Shown here piece by piece: positions 10,141 to 22,089 of a stretch of 64,000 nucleotides of DNA. The notes beneath the pieces are model-generated. The model did no database searches. It had not been told where the DNA came from and was given only the letters and a program-made list of their open reading frames with translations. The DNA lies in the NCBI GenBank assembly GCA_036898135.1, contig CM072525.1:52247799-52311798 (forward strand), written 5' to 3'. A program made the translations under genes and the position numbers. Within the stretch, counting starts at the first letter, position 1, and each line of letters begins with the position of its first letter. Origin of the DNA: Oncomelania hupensis. Its lineage: Eukaryota; Mollusca; Gastropoda; Littorinimorpha; Pomatiopsidae.

Positions 10141-10159
10141 AGTTTTACTTCTGACACCA
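10141..10159 (-). promoter_or_regulatory. primer-binding site of the gag remnant's element
   Basis: The minus strand reads TGGTGTCAGAAGTAAAACT about 80 bases upstream of the remnant gag ATG. TGGTGTCAGAAG resembles a tRNA-Leu-type primer-binding site. The bases to its right (10160 to about 10204), ending GCA next to it, would be the rest of a truncated 5' LTR. Confidence 0.55.
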
Positions 10160-10204
10160 TGCTTTGATGTGTTTATCAGATTGGCTATGTTTGGGCGCAC
10201 ACGT

Positions 10205-12480
10205 TTTAGTGCAGCATTCACACAAGTATGTCATTCATACGCCATGATGCAGTGGAAGCTTCTTTAATCTCTAACCCAAAATATTCATTACAAACAGTGT
10301 CATTCCAATGAATTCCGCAATGTGATGGTACCCAACAGAAATCAATATTTATTCCTTTAGAAATCACACAATTTATCATATGTTTAATTTCATAGATAAA
10401 CTCCCTTCTATCTTTACGTACAGTTCCACTGTTTTAATGCATACAGAACCGCTTTTGAATCAACACATATTAATATACCAAATAATTCTAAAGGTGACGT
10501 CATCCGCATACTGAACTACATTTGCTGATTTAGAAATAAATGTGGGAAGATCATGAATGAGGATTGAAAACAATAAAGGGGCAAGAATAGACCCCTGAGG
10601 TATTCCCATATCGATATTATAAAAAGATGAATAAGCATTCCCCACTCTTGTGCATATAGATCTGCCACTTAAATAATTGTGTATGTAATGATACATATGA
10701 CCACTTATTCCAATGTTTTAATTTATAAAGCAGTCTAGCATGCCAAACAGTCATATGCCTTTTTGATATCAAAGAAAGCAGCAAGAATACTTTTTCTATG
10801 AGCAAACTGTTTCTTAACATGACTGGTTAATTTGACAAGATGGTCAGTTGTACACCGACCCTTTCTAAACCCTGCTTGATTTGTAGGGATTATTTATTTT
10901 TTTTCACAAAATTGAGTTAACCTGTTGAAAATTATTTTTTCTAATAATTTTCCAACTTGAGACGTCAATGCAATTGGTCTATAATTATTTACTGATGCAC
11001 GAGACTTACCTTGCTTATGTACTGGAATAACTACAGACTTCTTCCAGATAGTAGGGAGAATTCCACTTTGCCAACATCTTTGGCATAATGAATGTAGCAA
11101 TTTTTTCCATGTAGCTGGCAAGTGATTCAGTAATAAGAGATACCATCTAGACCAACAGCAGTTTTGTTTGATGAAAAAGATTGTAAATTATCTGGTATAG
11201 GATCTTCATATTCTGCTTTAATATCTTCTTCTTTTCTAAACATTTGTGTATGTAAATCAAGACTATTGGACAATGAATTTACTGAGAAATGTTTTGCAAA
11301 TGCTTCTGCTTTATCCTCAGATGAGGGGAAAATATTGTCTTGCAATTTAACAGGATAAGACTGTAGATTAAATCAATTTTTTCATCTCTTTAACTTTTCT
11401 CCAAACCTTATACATATCTTTTGACTCGGTTATTTCTGACATGCAGAATTCTAACCAATAATGTTTCTTAGCACTGGCAATAATTCTGTTGCAATGTATT
11501 TTAGCATGTTTCATGATTGTAAAATTGTCAAATGTTTTATTCCTAATCCAATTTTTATATGTGACCTTTTTATTGTTAACAGCTTTTTCACATTCATTGT
11601 TCCACCACACATTTCCCGAATGAGATATTCGCTTCTTTTGTTTGCATCTTGGAATACTTTTTTCTGCTGCTATCAATACAGAATCTCTAAATTTTGAGTA
11701 AAAATTTTCTACATCCTCATCATGAACGTTATTAATATCATTATTTTCTAGGCATGTTTTAAAGAAGTCCCAATTTGCATATTTATATTTGCATTTAGGT
11801 ATCTTATCCTCTATCTTAGACTTATCTTCTTTTTGTCTTAGTTCTGTTTCTTGTTCATTCAAAGTTATAATAATTGGAAGATGATCACTCCCTAAACAAT
11901 CGTCAAGAGGGCACCAAACAGAATTTAAGGCAATATCTGGAGTGGCAAGGGAAAGATCAATAGATGTAGACCTGTGGTAAGGAACATCAGGAATTCTAGT
12001 AAATTGACCGTCATTTAATAAACACAATTTAGAATCTAATAAATTATGAACAAAACGATTACTTGTTGTAATTTGACATCCCGGTTCCCACCAAGGAGAA
12101 TGAGCATTGAAATCCCCCAAAATAATCCACTTCTCATCTGACTTACCTATAGTTTTTACCCAGTCAGAGTTGTCTTCCTTTGGACCATCTGGCATATAAA
12201 CGGACATTATATTAAAAATGGTGTGCTTATTTATTTTAATCATTGCAACACTTCCAAATGTATTTTTTACTGTTTTTGGTATGGTGATGGAATTGAACAA
12301 TATTCAAAATCACATCTTATGTACAGGGCTGTTTGAACCTTTTGTGTGTCGTTACTAGTTTGGAATAAGGGAGGAAAGTAATAATTTTTTAGTTTTGGTA
12401 ATTTGTTATTATTGAGATTTAGTGACTGTAACGCTAATACAGCATAATTTTCCTGTGATATATGTTGTTGAAAAGACAGT
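10205..12480 (-). pseudogene. decayed I/Nimb-like LINE: endonuclease, RT, RNase H
   Basis: Minus-strand pieces in order: endonuclease (12480-11370) with LQSLNLNNNKLP, ILGDFNAHSPWWEPG, STSIDLSLATP and SDHLPIII; linker; RT (11345-10460) with WKKSVVIPVHK, NNYRPIALTS, MGIPQGSILAPLLF and the active site VQYADDVTF; then RNase H pieces (10460-10210) with DSKAVLYAL and INIDFCWVPSHCGIHWND. An APE endonuclease plus C-terminal RNase H points to the I/Nimb group. The endonuclease N-terminus is missing (5' truncated). Several frame breaks and stops show it is inactive. Confidence 0.85.
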
Positions 12481-12549
12481 AAATTTGTGCCTAGTGATCA
12501 ACTATTCCACTGAAATAATTTTACATTTTGTTCATTTATTTTACAGTTT

Positions 12550-12553
<4 letters not shown>

Positions 12554-12627
<74 letters not shown>
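12554..12627. repeat. (TA)n microsatellite
   Basis: About 37 uninterrupted TA dinucleotides. The tract abuts the outer end of the fold-back repeat that follows. Confidence 0.98.
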
Positions 12628-12629
<2 letters not shown>

Positions 12630-12875
12630 TACAAATTCACTGTTAGGGCGACCACAGTGGAATGATGCCTTAGGGTGACCTCACATAAATCTGCATATAA
12701 CACATGTCCAGATTCAACTGAATGCTTAACATAACCTACACATTAAATGCTGTAATATAATGCAGTATGCATTCTTTAATTTTGTATTTGAAAGATATAC
12801 ATAATTGTGCTGGTCGCCCTAAGGATTACCATGTAATTGAGGTGACTTCGGGTGACCACTGTAAAAATGCTACTT

Positions 12876-13620
12876 CAGAGCTGCCAACCCCTACGGAACG
12901 TCCGTAGTTTCTCCGGAAAATGTTCTTTAATTCCGCAACTACGCCATTTCAAGAAATACTACGGAAGAAAAATTTCAAAGCATACCTATTTTTTTACAAG
13001 TATCGAAACAAAGCCGCGAGAGACGTAGGCCTACTAGGCTTTCGTCAATATCATAGACTTTCGTATAGCGCTTTGCGTGTGCGCTATTTTTAGCTCAGCA
13101 GCCACTGCGCGGTAGACTGAGAGAGAGAGAGAGAGAGAGACCACAGTCCTTGCTACCAGGCAGATTTGCCAGTAGAGCTGCTACAGAGATGCAAGAGGGC
13201 AACTGTTTCTGCCCTAGCAGAAGAAAAGCCCTAACATGTCTATGCCTGTGAACCTATAACTGACAATGTTTTTTTTTTTTTTTAAATATAAATAGCAGCT
13301 TTAACAATTTGGTTTTAAACCAATGCAGTATCCATGCCATTAGTACATGTAGTGAGCCATTGGGTTAGCTTTTCCGAACAAAATGTTAAAACTGTGGGTT
13401 TTTTTCAGGAACATTTCTAACATTTTAAAAATAAATATTTGAAAGTTAATGCTTTTTGTGTTGGTGTTTGGTTTTTATTTAAGCTAATATCAACATTTTA
13501 AATAATGCTCATTTTATCATGTGAAAATTCTTGTTCGTACATTTGCTACTGAAATTGAGCTGAAAGTACTGATATTTTTTTTTGTTTGCTACTGAAATTT
13601 TTTTTAGGGGTTGGCAGCTC
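12876..13620. mobile_element. hAT-like MITE
   Basis: Terminal inverted repeats CAGAGCTGCCAACCCCTA (left) and its complement (right end about 13620-13622) are flanked by TGCTACTT on both sides (12868-12875 and 13621-13628). An 8-bp duplication and CAG-type ends fit hAT elements. The inverted arm of the host repeat keeps the unoccupied site TGCTACTT once (14511-14518 on the minus strand). No transposase is encoded. A (GA)n run lies at 13119-13139 and a poly-T at 13269. Confidence 0.8.
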
Positions 13621-13927
13621 TGCTACTTTGAGTGACCGTGTAAAATACATACCTTGGGTGACCACTGATAATATATATGTTTATTAGTGGTGTACAAAAT
13701 GCCTTGTGTTTGCATCCTATTAGTTAATTCGGTTGTATTGTTGTTCGTATTATCACTATCCTCACTAATTTTGTTCCCCTAGATCATCATGAAGCTTGGT
13801 TTTGTATCCCTCTTGTTATTATTTGTTGTAGTAGTACTGTTATTATTATTGTTATCATTGTTACCATATATTATTACTCTTTTTGTGTTGCTGCTGTTGT
13901 ATTATTTTTAGTAGCTTTATTGTTATT

Positions 13928-14153
13928 AATATTATTATTTTTATAATTACTCTTATGACTATGATTATTATTATTAGTGTTATTATTAATATTATTATTA
14001 TTAAATCACTTTTTTTTTCAAATGAATATACGGGTTTTTTTATTTTTATTTTTGTAAAATGTAGTTCCTACATCAAGATGCCACAATAGAAATAATATTA
14101 CGTAACGATGTGGGAAAAAAAAGAAGTAGGTATCCCTTTTCATTGACATGCAT
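13928..14153. repeat. direct repeat, first copy
   Basis: An AT-rich stretch including TAATATTACGTAACGATGTG recurs at 14770-14975 with over 90 percent identity by eye. Together the two copies bracket the right arm of the fold-back repeat, as if that arm arrived with or inside a local duplication. Confidence 0.75.
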
Positions 14154-14769
14154 CAAATATAACATTCAACATCCCTCTTGTTGTTATTATTATTTGTTGT
14201 AGTAGTACTGTTATTATTATTGCTATCATTGTTACCATATAGTATTAGTCTTTTTGTGTTGCTGCTGTTGTATTATTTTTAGTAGCTGTATTGCAGTACT
14301 ACTACAACAAATAATAATAACAAGAGGGATACAAAACCAAGCTTCATGATGATCTTGGGGAACAAAATTAGTGAGGCTAGTGATAATACGAACAACAATA
14401 CAACCGAATTAACTAATAGGATGCAAACACAAGGCATTTTGTACACCACTAATAAACATATATATATATTACCAGTGGTCACCCAAGGTATGTATTTTAC
14501 ACGGTCACTCAAGTAGCATTTTTACAGTGGTCACCCGAAGTCACCTCAATTACATGGTAATCCTTAGGGCAACCAGCAAAATTATGTATATCTTTAAAAT
14601 ATAAAATTAGAGAATGCACACTGCATTATATTACAGCATTTAATGTGCAGGTTATGTTAAGCATTCATGCAGTTGAATCTGGACATGTGTTATATGCAGA
14701 TTTATGTGAGGTCACCCTAAGGCATCATTCCACTGCGGTCGCCCTAACAGTGAATTTGTACTTATATAT

Positions 14770-14975
14770 ATATTATTATTTTTATAATTACTCTTATGAC
14801 TATGATTATTATTATTAGTGTTATTATTATTAAATCACCTTTTTTTTTCAAATGAATGTACGGGGTTTTTTATTTTGATTTTTGTAAAATGTAGTTCCTA
14901 TATCAAGATGCCACAATAGAAATAATATTACGTAACGATGTGGGAAAAAAAAGTAGGAATCCCTTTTCATTGACA
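14770..14975. repeat. direct repeat, second copy
   Basis: Second copy of 13928-14153. To its right, 14976-15210 has no recognisable feature. Confidence 0.75.
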
Positions 14976-15210
14976 TGCATACTGAAATGTGGGTCTGTGT
15001 TTTAAATGAAATGAATTACTATTATATAGTGCAGCTACAGTTTGAAGATGTGCTCATGGTGCTGGCCAATTGCTTCTTTTTTTACAATGAGAATAGCAGA
15101 TGTGCAAATTTTTATGGGTTGAATGGCGATCATCAGCATAAAATAAAACTAGTTCTTACCATGTAAATGCTCTTCACAGCATAGAAAACATTTTAAATTC
15201 ACTTTACTTT

Positions 15211-15684
15211 TTAACAATTGCATGTACGCTGCACTAATGTCATCCACATCACGAACACGCCATAGTCTAAGTCATTTGTCACTGGCAGGCACTCAAAATC
15301 CCATCTAAACACAAAATGGGAGCTGGCATCAAAATCTATGTCTTCTTTTTTTGGCCAACGAAACAAGTCTTCTTCCGAGAGAGCAACCAGCTGGAGGAGC
15401 AGTCGATTCGTACACAAGTCTGATGAGGGGCGTGGTGGAGCAGCTCGCTTGGTTGGCAGGAAACTCAGTTTCAGTTTGTTGTATGTTTCATCAGCTACAA
15501 AAAAAATAAAGAAAAAAAATAAAGAAAAAATAGGACAGCATTGCATTAATATGACACAGGAGGCAAAAAATAAAACAAAACAAAAAGAAAGAAAAAGAAA
15601 ACTTCAAGAAAAAAAGCAGTGGGGTGGTGAGTGAATAGAGGAAAGGGCAAACCAAAATATTATGACAAGAACTATGGATCATCA

Positions 15685-15755
<71 letters not shown>

Positions 15756-16626
15756 CTTTACAATGGCACCCATAAACATTAAAACTATACAACATAGTTT
15801 TTCATATCAAACAACTGTTAAACTTAAATAACATACAAATGAACAACAATGGCATAAAAGTACAGATAAAACCAAAGTAAAATGTAATCACTATTGCTTT
15901 TTTAAAAATTATTATCGCATATATCAGTAAAATTAATGTACACCAAAAAATATCCTCAATCCTGCCTAAGTAAAAGTACTAACACTAAAAGTTAAAATTA
16001 TATTTGGCTGCAATTTAATTTATGTTTAAAAACATTGGGTCTTGAAGTAATTGGGAGAGATTTGGATGCTTGCAGAACAGCTCAAATAAAAAAATCAATA
16101 ACAAAAATAGCTTCAACACAAATTGCCCGAAAACATATAGGCCTAACCACTGCCACAAGTTTCTAGCTCACTAGCTGTAAATGAAAACGAAAGTAAACAG
16201 TGCTGAAGTCACGTAACTTAGCAAGATCGTTTTTTTCTTAAGTCCCTGTGCATATTTTACCCAAATGTTATACATGTATATGCTAAGAATCTTTAATATA
16301 TGCAGATAAAATTTGTTACCAGTTAAATCTGGTGGAAAAGGTGTATCTTAATTAATTTCACATATTTTTGACCATACCATTCAACCTACATCGATTCTCG
16401 ATTGTCAACTTCCGGTCTTCAAATAATTGCTAAACAATTGGCCTATCATTTGAAAAAATATATTTATCGACGATACAAATGTTATTAACAAGTATTTAAA
16501 GGCTAAACTTACCAACAAGTGCCTTTAGATTGACTTGTGACGACGTGCAAGAAGATACACTGACGATCGACTGAAGCGGTTCAGTCTCCTTGTTTACATC
16601 GTACTCTGCTCAACACCACTCTCCAT
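15211..16626 (-). pseudogene. two-exon gene remnant, function unknown
   Basis: Exon 1 runs from an ATG at 16626 (MESGVEQS) to a strong donor, TTG|GTAAGT, at 16513. Exon 2 begins after a long pyrimidine tract and TAG at 15494 and stays open to the stop at 15211. Joining them in phase 1 gives a continuous reading, CTSSQVNLKALVADETYNKL, followed by about 85 residues rich in charged and aromatic positions (RPSSDLCTNRLLLQLVALSE, DLFRWPKKEDIDFD, HFVFRWDFECLPV). I do not recognise the family. The ATG is one base out of frame with the rest of exon 1, so this is a pseudogene or the true start differs. The intron (15495-16512) contains only an (AAT)n run and AT-rich sequence. Confidence 0.45.
15687..15753. 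repeat. (TAA)n microsatellite
   Basis: About 22 TAA units in the intron of the 15.2-16.6 kb gene remnant. The following 750 bases to 16510 are AT-rich and hold nothing I recognise. Confidence 0.97.
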
Positions 16627-18126
16627 TTCTAAATAATCTCAGGTAGTGTGAACTCAAAAATCCTAAACTGATTACATATTATTGTAGAAAAAAGATTTGC
16701 CTTTCCAACGAGATACTTTTTAAACAGATCGATTCAGTAGAAGCTATCTAAAAAAAAAGCAACAAAAAGTTCCACAACAGATCACAAAATGAATTTCCTA
16801 ATGAATTTTAAAAATAAATTGCACCAGAAGAAAGCCAAAATAGTACAGATTCTTTCATTGTCGATTTTTTGGTTGGAGACTAATTCCCTAACTGAGATTT
16901 CATTTTGTATGGAGGTGGGGTTGAGAGCGCCCTGTGAAGATGGCGTCTGCCACAACCGAGGCAGTGCATCGCAAAACACGTTTCGTACTTTGAAACTTGG
17001 ATATCTTTCACTCAAAGAAACACACGCATAAAAGATAAAAGGCTCAGGCATTTATTTGGTATGTTTTTAATTCAACATCAGGCAAAACAATCAAGAGAAC
17101 AATTGCAGTGAAAGTGGCCCTTTTGGCCCATAGGGCGGACACAGTAATGGCGCAACTTGGAGTACCTAATAATAATAATAACAATAATAAATACAATTTA
17201 AAAATAGCACAAGAAAAAAAAAGAAGAAATACTCTCATAAAGTGTATTATTCCATTGGGAACGTCAGCATTTTTTCCTGTTTATTTTACAAATTCATAAT
17301 GTTTTGGCTTCATCATTATTAAACACAAAATATGTCTTCAGTGGCAGCACTTTCAAAAACGCGACATTTAAACCTATAATTGAGGGCATTTCTCTATGAA
17401 GATTTTCTCTTTGGCCTGGATCATAGCGATACCCCTACATCTCAATCGGATGAAATAATTAACATAAATAGAAGGGAAAAATAATACAAACATTTCATCC
17501 AACGAATTAGGCCCAAGGCATTCATAGAATAGAATAAAATCAGCTGATTGAAATGTACAATAAGGCAACAAAGGAATAGGTGCCTCAGTCGCCCACACCC
17601 AAAGTTAGCAGGATTTGTCTGTGTTTATTTGCGTTTTATGCCTGGACTACAACTTAACATTCACCCGGTCATACATCCATAGCTAATACGAATTATTCTG
17701 TAAACACTTGGTGAATCAGACATCCGATCGAGTAGCTTGCCATCAGACAACTTTTAAATCAATCCCATACCTTCAAAATAAAATACTGTTCTCTTTTGGA
17801 AGGTATAGGTACACCAGGACCCACCTAATCTTTATAGGTCATACGTGTCAACAGTGAAAGCTTGTGTAAAAAGTGTTATCAGATGAAACTTTGTGCACAT
17901 AAGACACCTAATGTGCTTGATCATAGCCAAACTTTGAGGCTTGATCAAAACAAAACATAAGAAAAATAAACTGTGCGCTGATAAAGAAGAAACAAAAGTA
18001 AACTGGGCGCACGATTTACCCACACCTTCGGTGAATGCTGAATTAACATATCTATACATTCTCTTTGGCACAATGCTTTTCAATCACCAGCATGGCACTG
18101 TATTGGTGAATGGTAGCCCTGCAGGC
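16627..18126. other. unassigned AT-rich stretch
   Basis: No convincing coding sequence, RNA gene or repeat boundary seen apart from a short (AAT)n run near 17167-17190. Short open frames on both strands show no family motif. Confidence 0.6.
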
Positions 18127-18288
18127 ACATGAACTTGGGGGTGTTTGTGGGGAGCTACAGTATAGCCATTACTTCATAAGAAATTATAAAGTAATGTGTT
18201 TTTTTTAATCACTTCCAACAACGTTGGAAATTATGAAGTAATGGTCATCACTCCCCACAAACATGCACAAACAAATTCAAGTGCTCAT
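18127..18288. repeat. imperfect palindrome (about 160 bp)
   Basis: The left half includes GTGTTTGTGGGGAG and CCATTACTTCATAA. The right half includes their complements TTATGAAGTAATGG and CTCCCCACAAAC. A smaller palindrome, TTCCAACAACGTTGGAA, lies near the centre. It could be a short MITE or a hairpin former. From 18289 to 18766 nothing else is recognisable. Confidence 0.7.
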
Positions 18289-18766
18289 GGCAAGCCCCTA
18301 TTAGGTTATAGGCACAAAATTAGAGGAGTCTGTATAACCACTTGTTTTGCGCGTATATAAAATAACACCTATCACATTCACAATTGTTCAAATAAAACAC
18401 CATATTAAGGCAAATGAATTTTTTTTAAAATTAACGATGACTTGCTTTTTAAATCATTTTCATCATGCCACTAAATTTATCATGTCTGTTTTTAGATGGC
18501 AAAACAAAGACAGAAATGCTTCTTAAACACTTTGTACAAATTTGTAGCCACAAATTAACCTTGGAATTTGGTAATCTTGTGAATTAAACTTTAAGCACTG
18601 TACTAAAAATTAAAACAACAACAAATGAATAAATAAAAAGTTTCTTGGAATGTTAACGGAATACTTAATTTAATGTACAAGTATTGAAAAGTAAAAATTA
18701 CCTCCCATTTACCAGTAATTGAGACATACATACAAACTACTGTCACTGCCTTTTTCTTATAGAGGT

Positions 18767-19314
18767 TTTGATTGATTGTTTGATTGATTGATTGCTGCTT
18801 CAGGTCCAGCGGACTCTTCCGAGTCAAATCAGGACCGGACAACCACCGATCCGCATAAAAGATCTGCTGAAACAACCCTAATGGGAAAATTGAATGCCCT
18901 CCACCGGCCAGTCACTTTACAATAAAGACATCCCACGCAGGGGACGGCTGAGGCTTTACCCCAACTACTCAAACCCCCGGTTACAAAACCAAAATAGAAT
19001 ACAAACATCATTATAAATTATCAACAAAACATATACATATAAAATGCCTATATTGCTAAATAATAACATCATAGGAAGCCATAGTGACCCCTCGGCAGAA
19101 AGCGTCCAACACTCCCAAGCTGATCCAACAGACCTCATACACAAACAAGGAGTCTTGTCCAGGAAGAGTTTTCAAGAAAAAATGTAGGTCATTGATCTAG
19201 CGAAGAAGAAGATAGTATAGCAGAGTGATAGGACAGAGCAGGAATGGGAAAGAGCAAATGAGGAAGACAGCGACAGTGGGAATTTAAAGCACTAAATTTC
19301 CATAAAGTGGGGAG
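18767..19314 (-). mobile_element. (AATC)n-tailed retroposon, minus copy
   Basis: On the minus strand this sequence ends in a (CAAT)n tail (18767-18792 on the plus strand). It matches 27864-28410 along its whole length, including GGATGTCTTTATTGTAAAGT and the pre-tail GTCCGCTGGACCT. It is a 5'-truncated LINE or SINE 3' end. Short GAGGTT words at both ends may be a target duplication. No coding domain is visible. Confidence 0.7.
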
Positions 19315-20476
19315 GTTGGGACAGACAGGTGAGAGAGAGGGAACATAACATGACATAAAACATGTGTTCAACCAAAGTACTAAATACAGTGATAATCCCT
19401 TTTAGGGTGCCCAACGGTCGCCTTAAGTACAGATTTTGTATTTTGATGAGCGAGTCTAGATCATGGGTACTCTGTGCAGTTAACTTGTATACAGATTTCA
19501 CTCTTTACCGTATTATATTACACAGCTTACACGTTTTCATATTTTCCAATGCTGGTCATGTACACAAGCTTAGTCACTTTTTATTTTGACCCAAAGCAAG
19601 TTTAAAGAGACATCTCGTATAATCTATATGCAACGAAAACCAAAATATATATTTATCCACTTCTGAAGGTTCATTTGTATTCTATCACAATAGGAATAAG
19701 GTGAACGTTTGGTTCTGCATATATCATGTCTGCTTTTTTAATCGTCGAAATTCATTTTTATTTCATAAACTTCAAAACAGACATTCACGTTTTTGTTCAC
19801 TAAATATTGACACTGGTATATGCAGAATCTGAAATCAATTCAGTGACACAGTTTATCCATTTTCTGGTGAGTCAATATTTTTATTTAGAATTTGTGTAAG
19901 CACGGGTCTTGGAATTTTCTTTTTTGATCCACCAGAGACTTCGGCAAGAACAAAACAACATTTGATCAAGTTCTGCATATAATGGTGTCTCTTATTTTGT
20001 TAAGTGTAAAACATCATGCATAATTATATTTATAGCGAAAGTGCGCAAATATTAGTTTACTACCACATGTTACTCATCTAGTAGCCATGATATAGACTCA
20101 ACACATACATGTATATAATGTATGCGCTTACATCCCTCAGAGGTAAGGTGGTACAGGTCATGTCCTGGTCACGAGGTAATTTTCAGGACATATGTCTGAA
20201 TCTCAGAAATGAACTAGACATTTTTTTAAAAGGACAGGACATTGTGCTGCTTGACAAAATAGGTTACAGGACAATGGCTATAGATACTGGACTGAATCGG
20301 GTGTCCGATATGGATATAAGTCCCTGCATAATTAATTACAATATGTTTAAGTTTGAATAGAAATGGGCATAAATTGTCGACAACAACAAAAAACTGTACA
20401 TCAATCCCTTTCACAGGACATAAAGGCGACAATGGGTTGGAGAGTGCATCAATTGAAAACTTCAGACTTGCAAAAA
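19315..20476. other. unassigned stretch with short repeat pieces
   Basis: Contains a short TTTTAGGGTGCCCAACGGTC piece (19400-19441) with a relative at 27035-27055. It also contains a segment at 19683-19855 that is repeated at 21258-21668. No coding sequence recognised. Confidence 0.55.
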
Positions 20477-20705
20477 CTATGTACAAATTCACTGTTAGGG
20501 TGACCGCAGTGGAATGATGCCTTAGGTGACCTCACATAAATCTGCATATAACACATGTCCAGATTCAGCTGAATGCTTAACATAATCTGGACATTAAATG
20601 CTGTAATATAATGCAGTATGCATTCTTTAATTTTATATTGTAAAGATATACATAATTTTGCTGGTCGCCCTAAGGATTACCATGTAACTGAGGTGACTTC
20701 GGGTA
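20477..20705 (+). repeat. third copy of the fold-back arm sequence
   Basis: Starts GTACAAATTCACTGTTAGGG and matches the left arm at about 12631-12856 with few changes, ending after GAGGTGACTTCGGGT. It is single and not inverted here. Confidence 0.85.
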
Positions 20706-20729
20706 ATTTTATCGCAATAGGAATAAGGT

Positions 20730-21254
20730 TTAAGAATTTGGAAAGACATGACCATCAGTCTACATTCCAAAGTTAGACTGCTGCGCACCCTTGTCATCTC
20801 CATCTTCCTATATGCTTGCGAAGCATGGCCCCTCACATACAGCAGATCTATAACGAAGAATACAAAGCATGGAGCTGAGGTGCTACAGAAGACTTCTGAG
20901 CATTTCCTATACCCAACACATCACCAATGACGAAGTCCGACAGACCATCACACAAGCCATTGGACAACACGATGACCTGCTCACAGTGGTGAAGAAACGG
21001 AAACTCCGATGGTATGGCCTGACCAGATCATCAGGCCTTGCAAAGACCATTATGCAAGGCACAGTGCAAGGAGGTAGAAGAAGAGGGAGACTGAAAAAGA
21101 GGTGGGATGACAACATTCGAGATTGGACTGGTTTGACACTGAGCGACGCCATCAGGGTTGCTGAGGACAGAGAAAGATGGAGTATGCTGGTTAAACGATC
21201 ATCTGTGGTGCCCCTACAACCTCCGAGTTACGGGACAAGATAGGATAGGATAGG
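20730..21254 (+). mobile_element. 5'-truncated RTE LINE copy
   Basis: Corresponds to about 4785-5310 of the full RTE element (end of ORF2 and the (GGATA)n tail). The frame is broken near 20830 (an altered CCCTCACATACAGCAG region). It is flanked by a 13-bp duplication, ATAGGAATAAGGT (20717-20729 and 21255-21267). The locus at 19694-19706 looks like the matching empty site in a duplicated flank. Confidence 0.9.
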
Positions 21255-21257
21255 ATA

Positions 21258-21668
21258 GGAATAAGGTGAACTTTTGGTTCTGCTTTTTTAATCATCGAAA
21301 TTTATTTTCATTTCATAAACTTCAAAACTGAAATTCACAAGCCACTCTATATACCTTTTATCTCCAAAATAAATATGAAACTGTACACATCTTGCATTTG
21401 TATGGCAATCTGATTACATTATTAAACTGATTAATGTGACAAACTGTAATGGTCCAACAGCGAGACAGATCTTGGTGTCACCACAATTATATGTGGAACA
21501 TGAAGACGATTCAAACAAACTTATCTTTTAAAAACTACTTTTCACTAATAAAAATTGGAGTTTATGCACAAATTATTATGAGGTAACGGAAAAGTGTTCT
21601 TGAATTCACGTTTTTGTTCACTAAATATTGATATCGTTATATGCAGAACCTGAAATCAATTCAGTGAC
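21258..21668. repeat. duplicated flank (relative of 19683-19855)
   Basis: Shares AATAAGGTGAAC.TTTGGTTCTGC, ATTTCATAAACTTCAAAAC, TTCACGTTTTTGTTCACTAA and CTGAAATCAATTCAGTGACA with 19683-19855. It is interrupted here by about 240 bp of extra sequence. Confidence 0.7.
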
Positions 21669-22089
21669 ATTTGTCTTGCCATGTTTGAATCCAGACCTTG
21701 AAGGAATCCTTCCACAGAGGTGAGTTCACTTATGGCTAAGGGACACTGATAGACAGTCTTATTGATCAACTCAGAGCGTCCCATATGCCGGTACAATGCC
21801 TCTCGGTTCGCTGAGTCCAAGTCTTGAAGGGAGAACAGTGTCGAGGCACGGTGCCGAAACTTGTCAGCAATCAAAAGTTCAGGTTTGCTTTATTTTTATG
21901 TTTTGGTAAGTGTATAAGCTGCAAACACGGCATCTTCATCACTGTGCTTTCTTTTGACATGCCTTGGAAGTCGTGACTGCATTTCTCCACAATAGAGACA
22001 TGGTCGCTTTGGTTTCTTTCCTTTCTGCAGAATGTCTGGCTTCTTTCCAGTCAGCAGATTGTTGGGTCTTTCTTCAGTTGGCAGATTTT
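21656..22089 (-). pseudogene. C2H2 zinc-finger exon remnant (copy 1)
   Basis: A good acceptor (poly-T then TTTCAG) precedes 22089. The frame, entered in phase 1, reads ENLPTEERPNNLLTGKKP, then the C2H2 finger CLYCGEMQSRLPRHVKRKH and DEDAVFAAY. Two stops follow at about 21896. In the same frame it resumes with DKFRHRASTLFSLQDLDSAN and REALYRHMGRSELINKTVYQ. The finger and the HMG(H/R)S...Y tail recall the two ends of a larger invertebrate protein family with several hundred residues between them. Here the middle is missing. Family assignment is from memory and uncertain. A second finger copy is at 29533-30145. Confidence 0.6.

Larger units (their letters stand above)
12628..14770. repeat. fold-back (inverted) repeat with TTAGGGCGACC-type ends
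   Basis: The left arm, from GTACAAATTCACTGTTAGGG (about 12631), reads through to about 13845 once the hAT-like insert 12876-13620 is removed. The right arm is its inverted copy from about 14765 back to 14293. The spacer holds a second direct copy of CATCCCTCTTGTT-type sequence (13806-13925 and 14170-14293) and ATT-rich DNA. A third, single arm is at 20477-20705, which shows the arm is a dispersed repeat. No ORF of note lies inside. Confidence 0.75.

Noticed and set aside
20109..20360. 83-codon plus-strand ORF containing repeated AGGACA words
   Set aside because: Word repetition explains the open frame; no protein similarity recognised.
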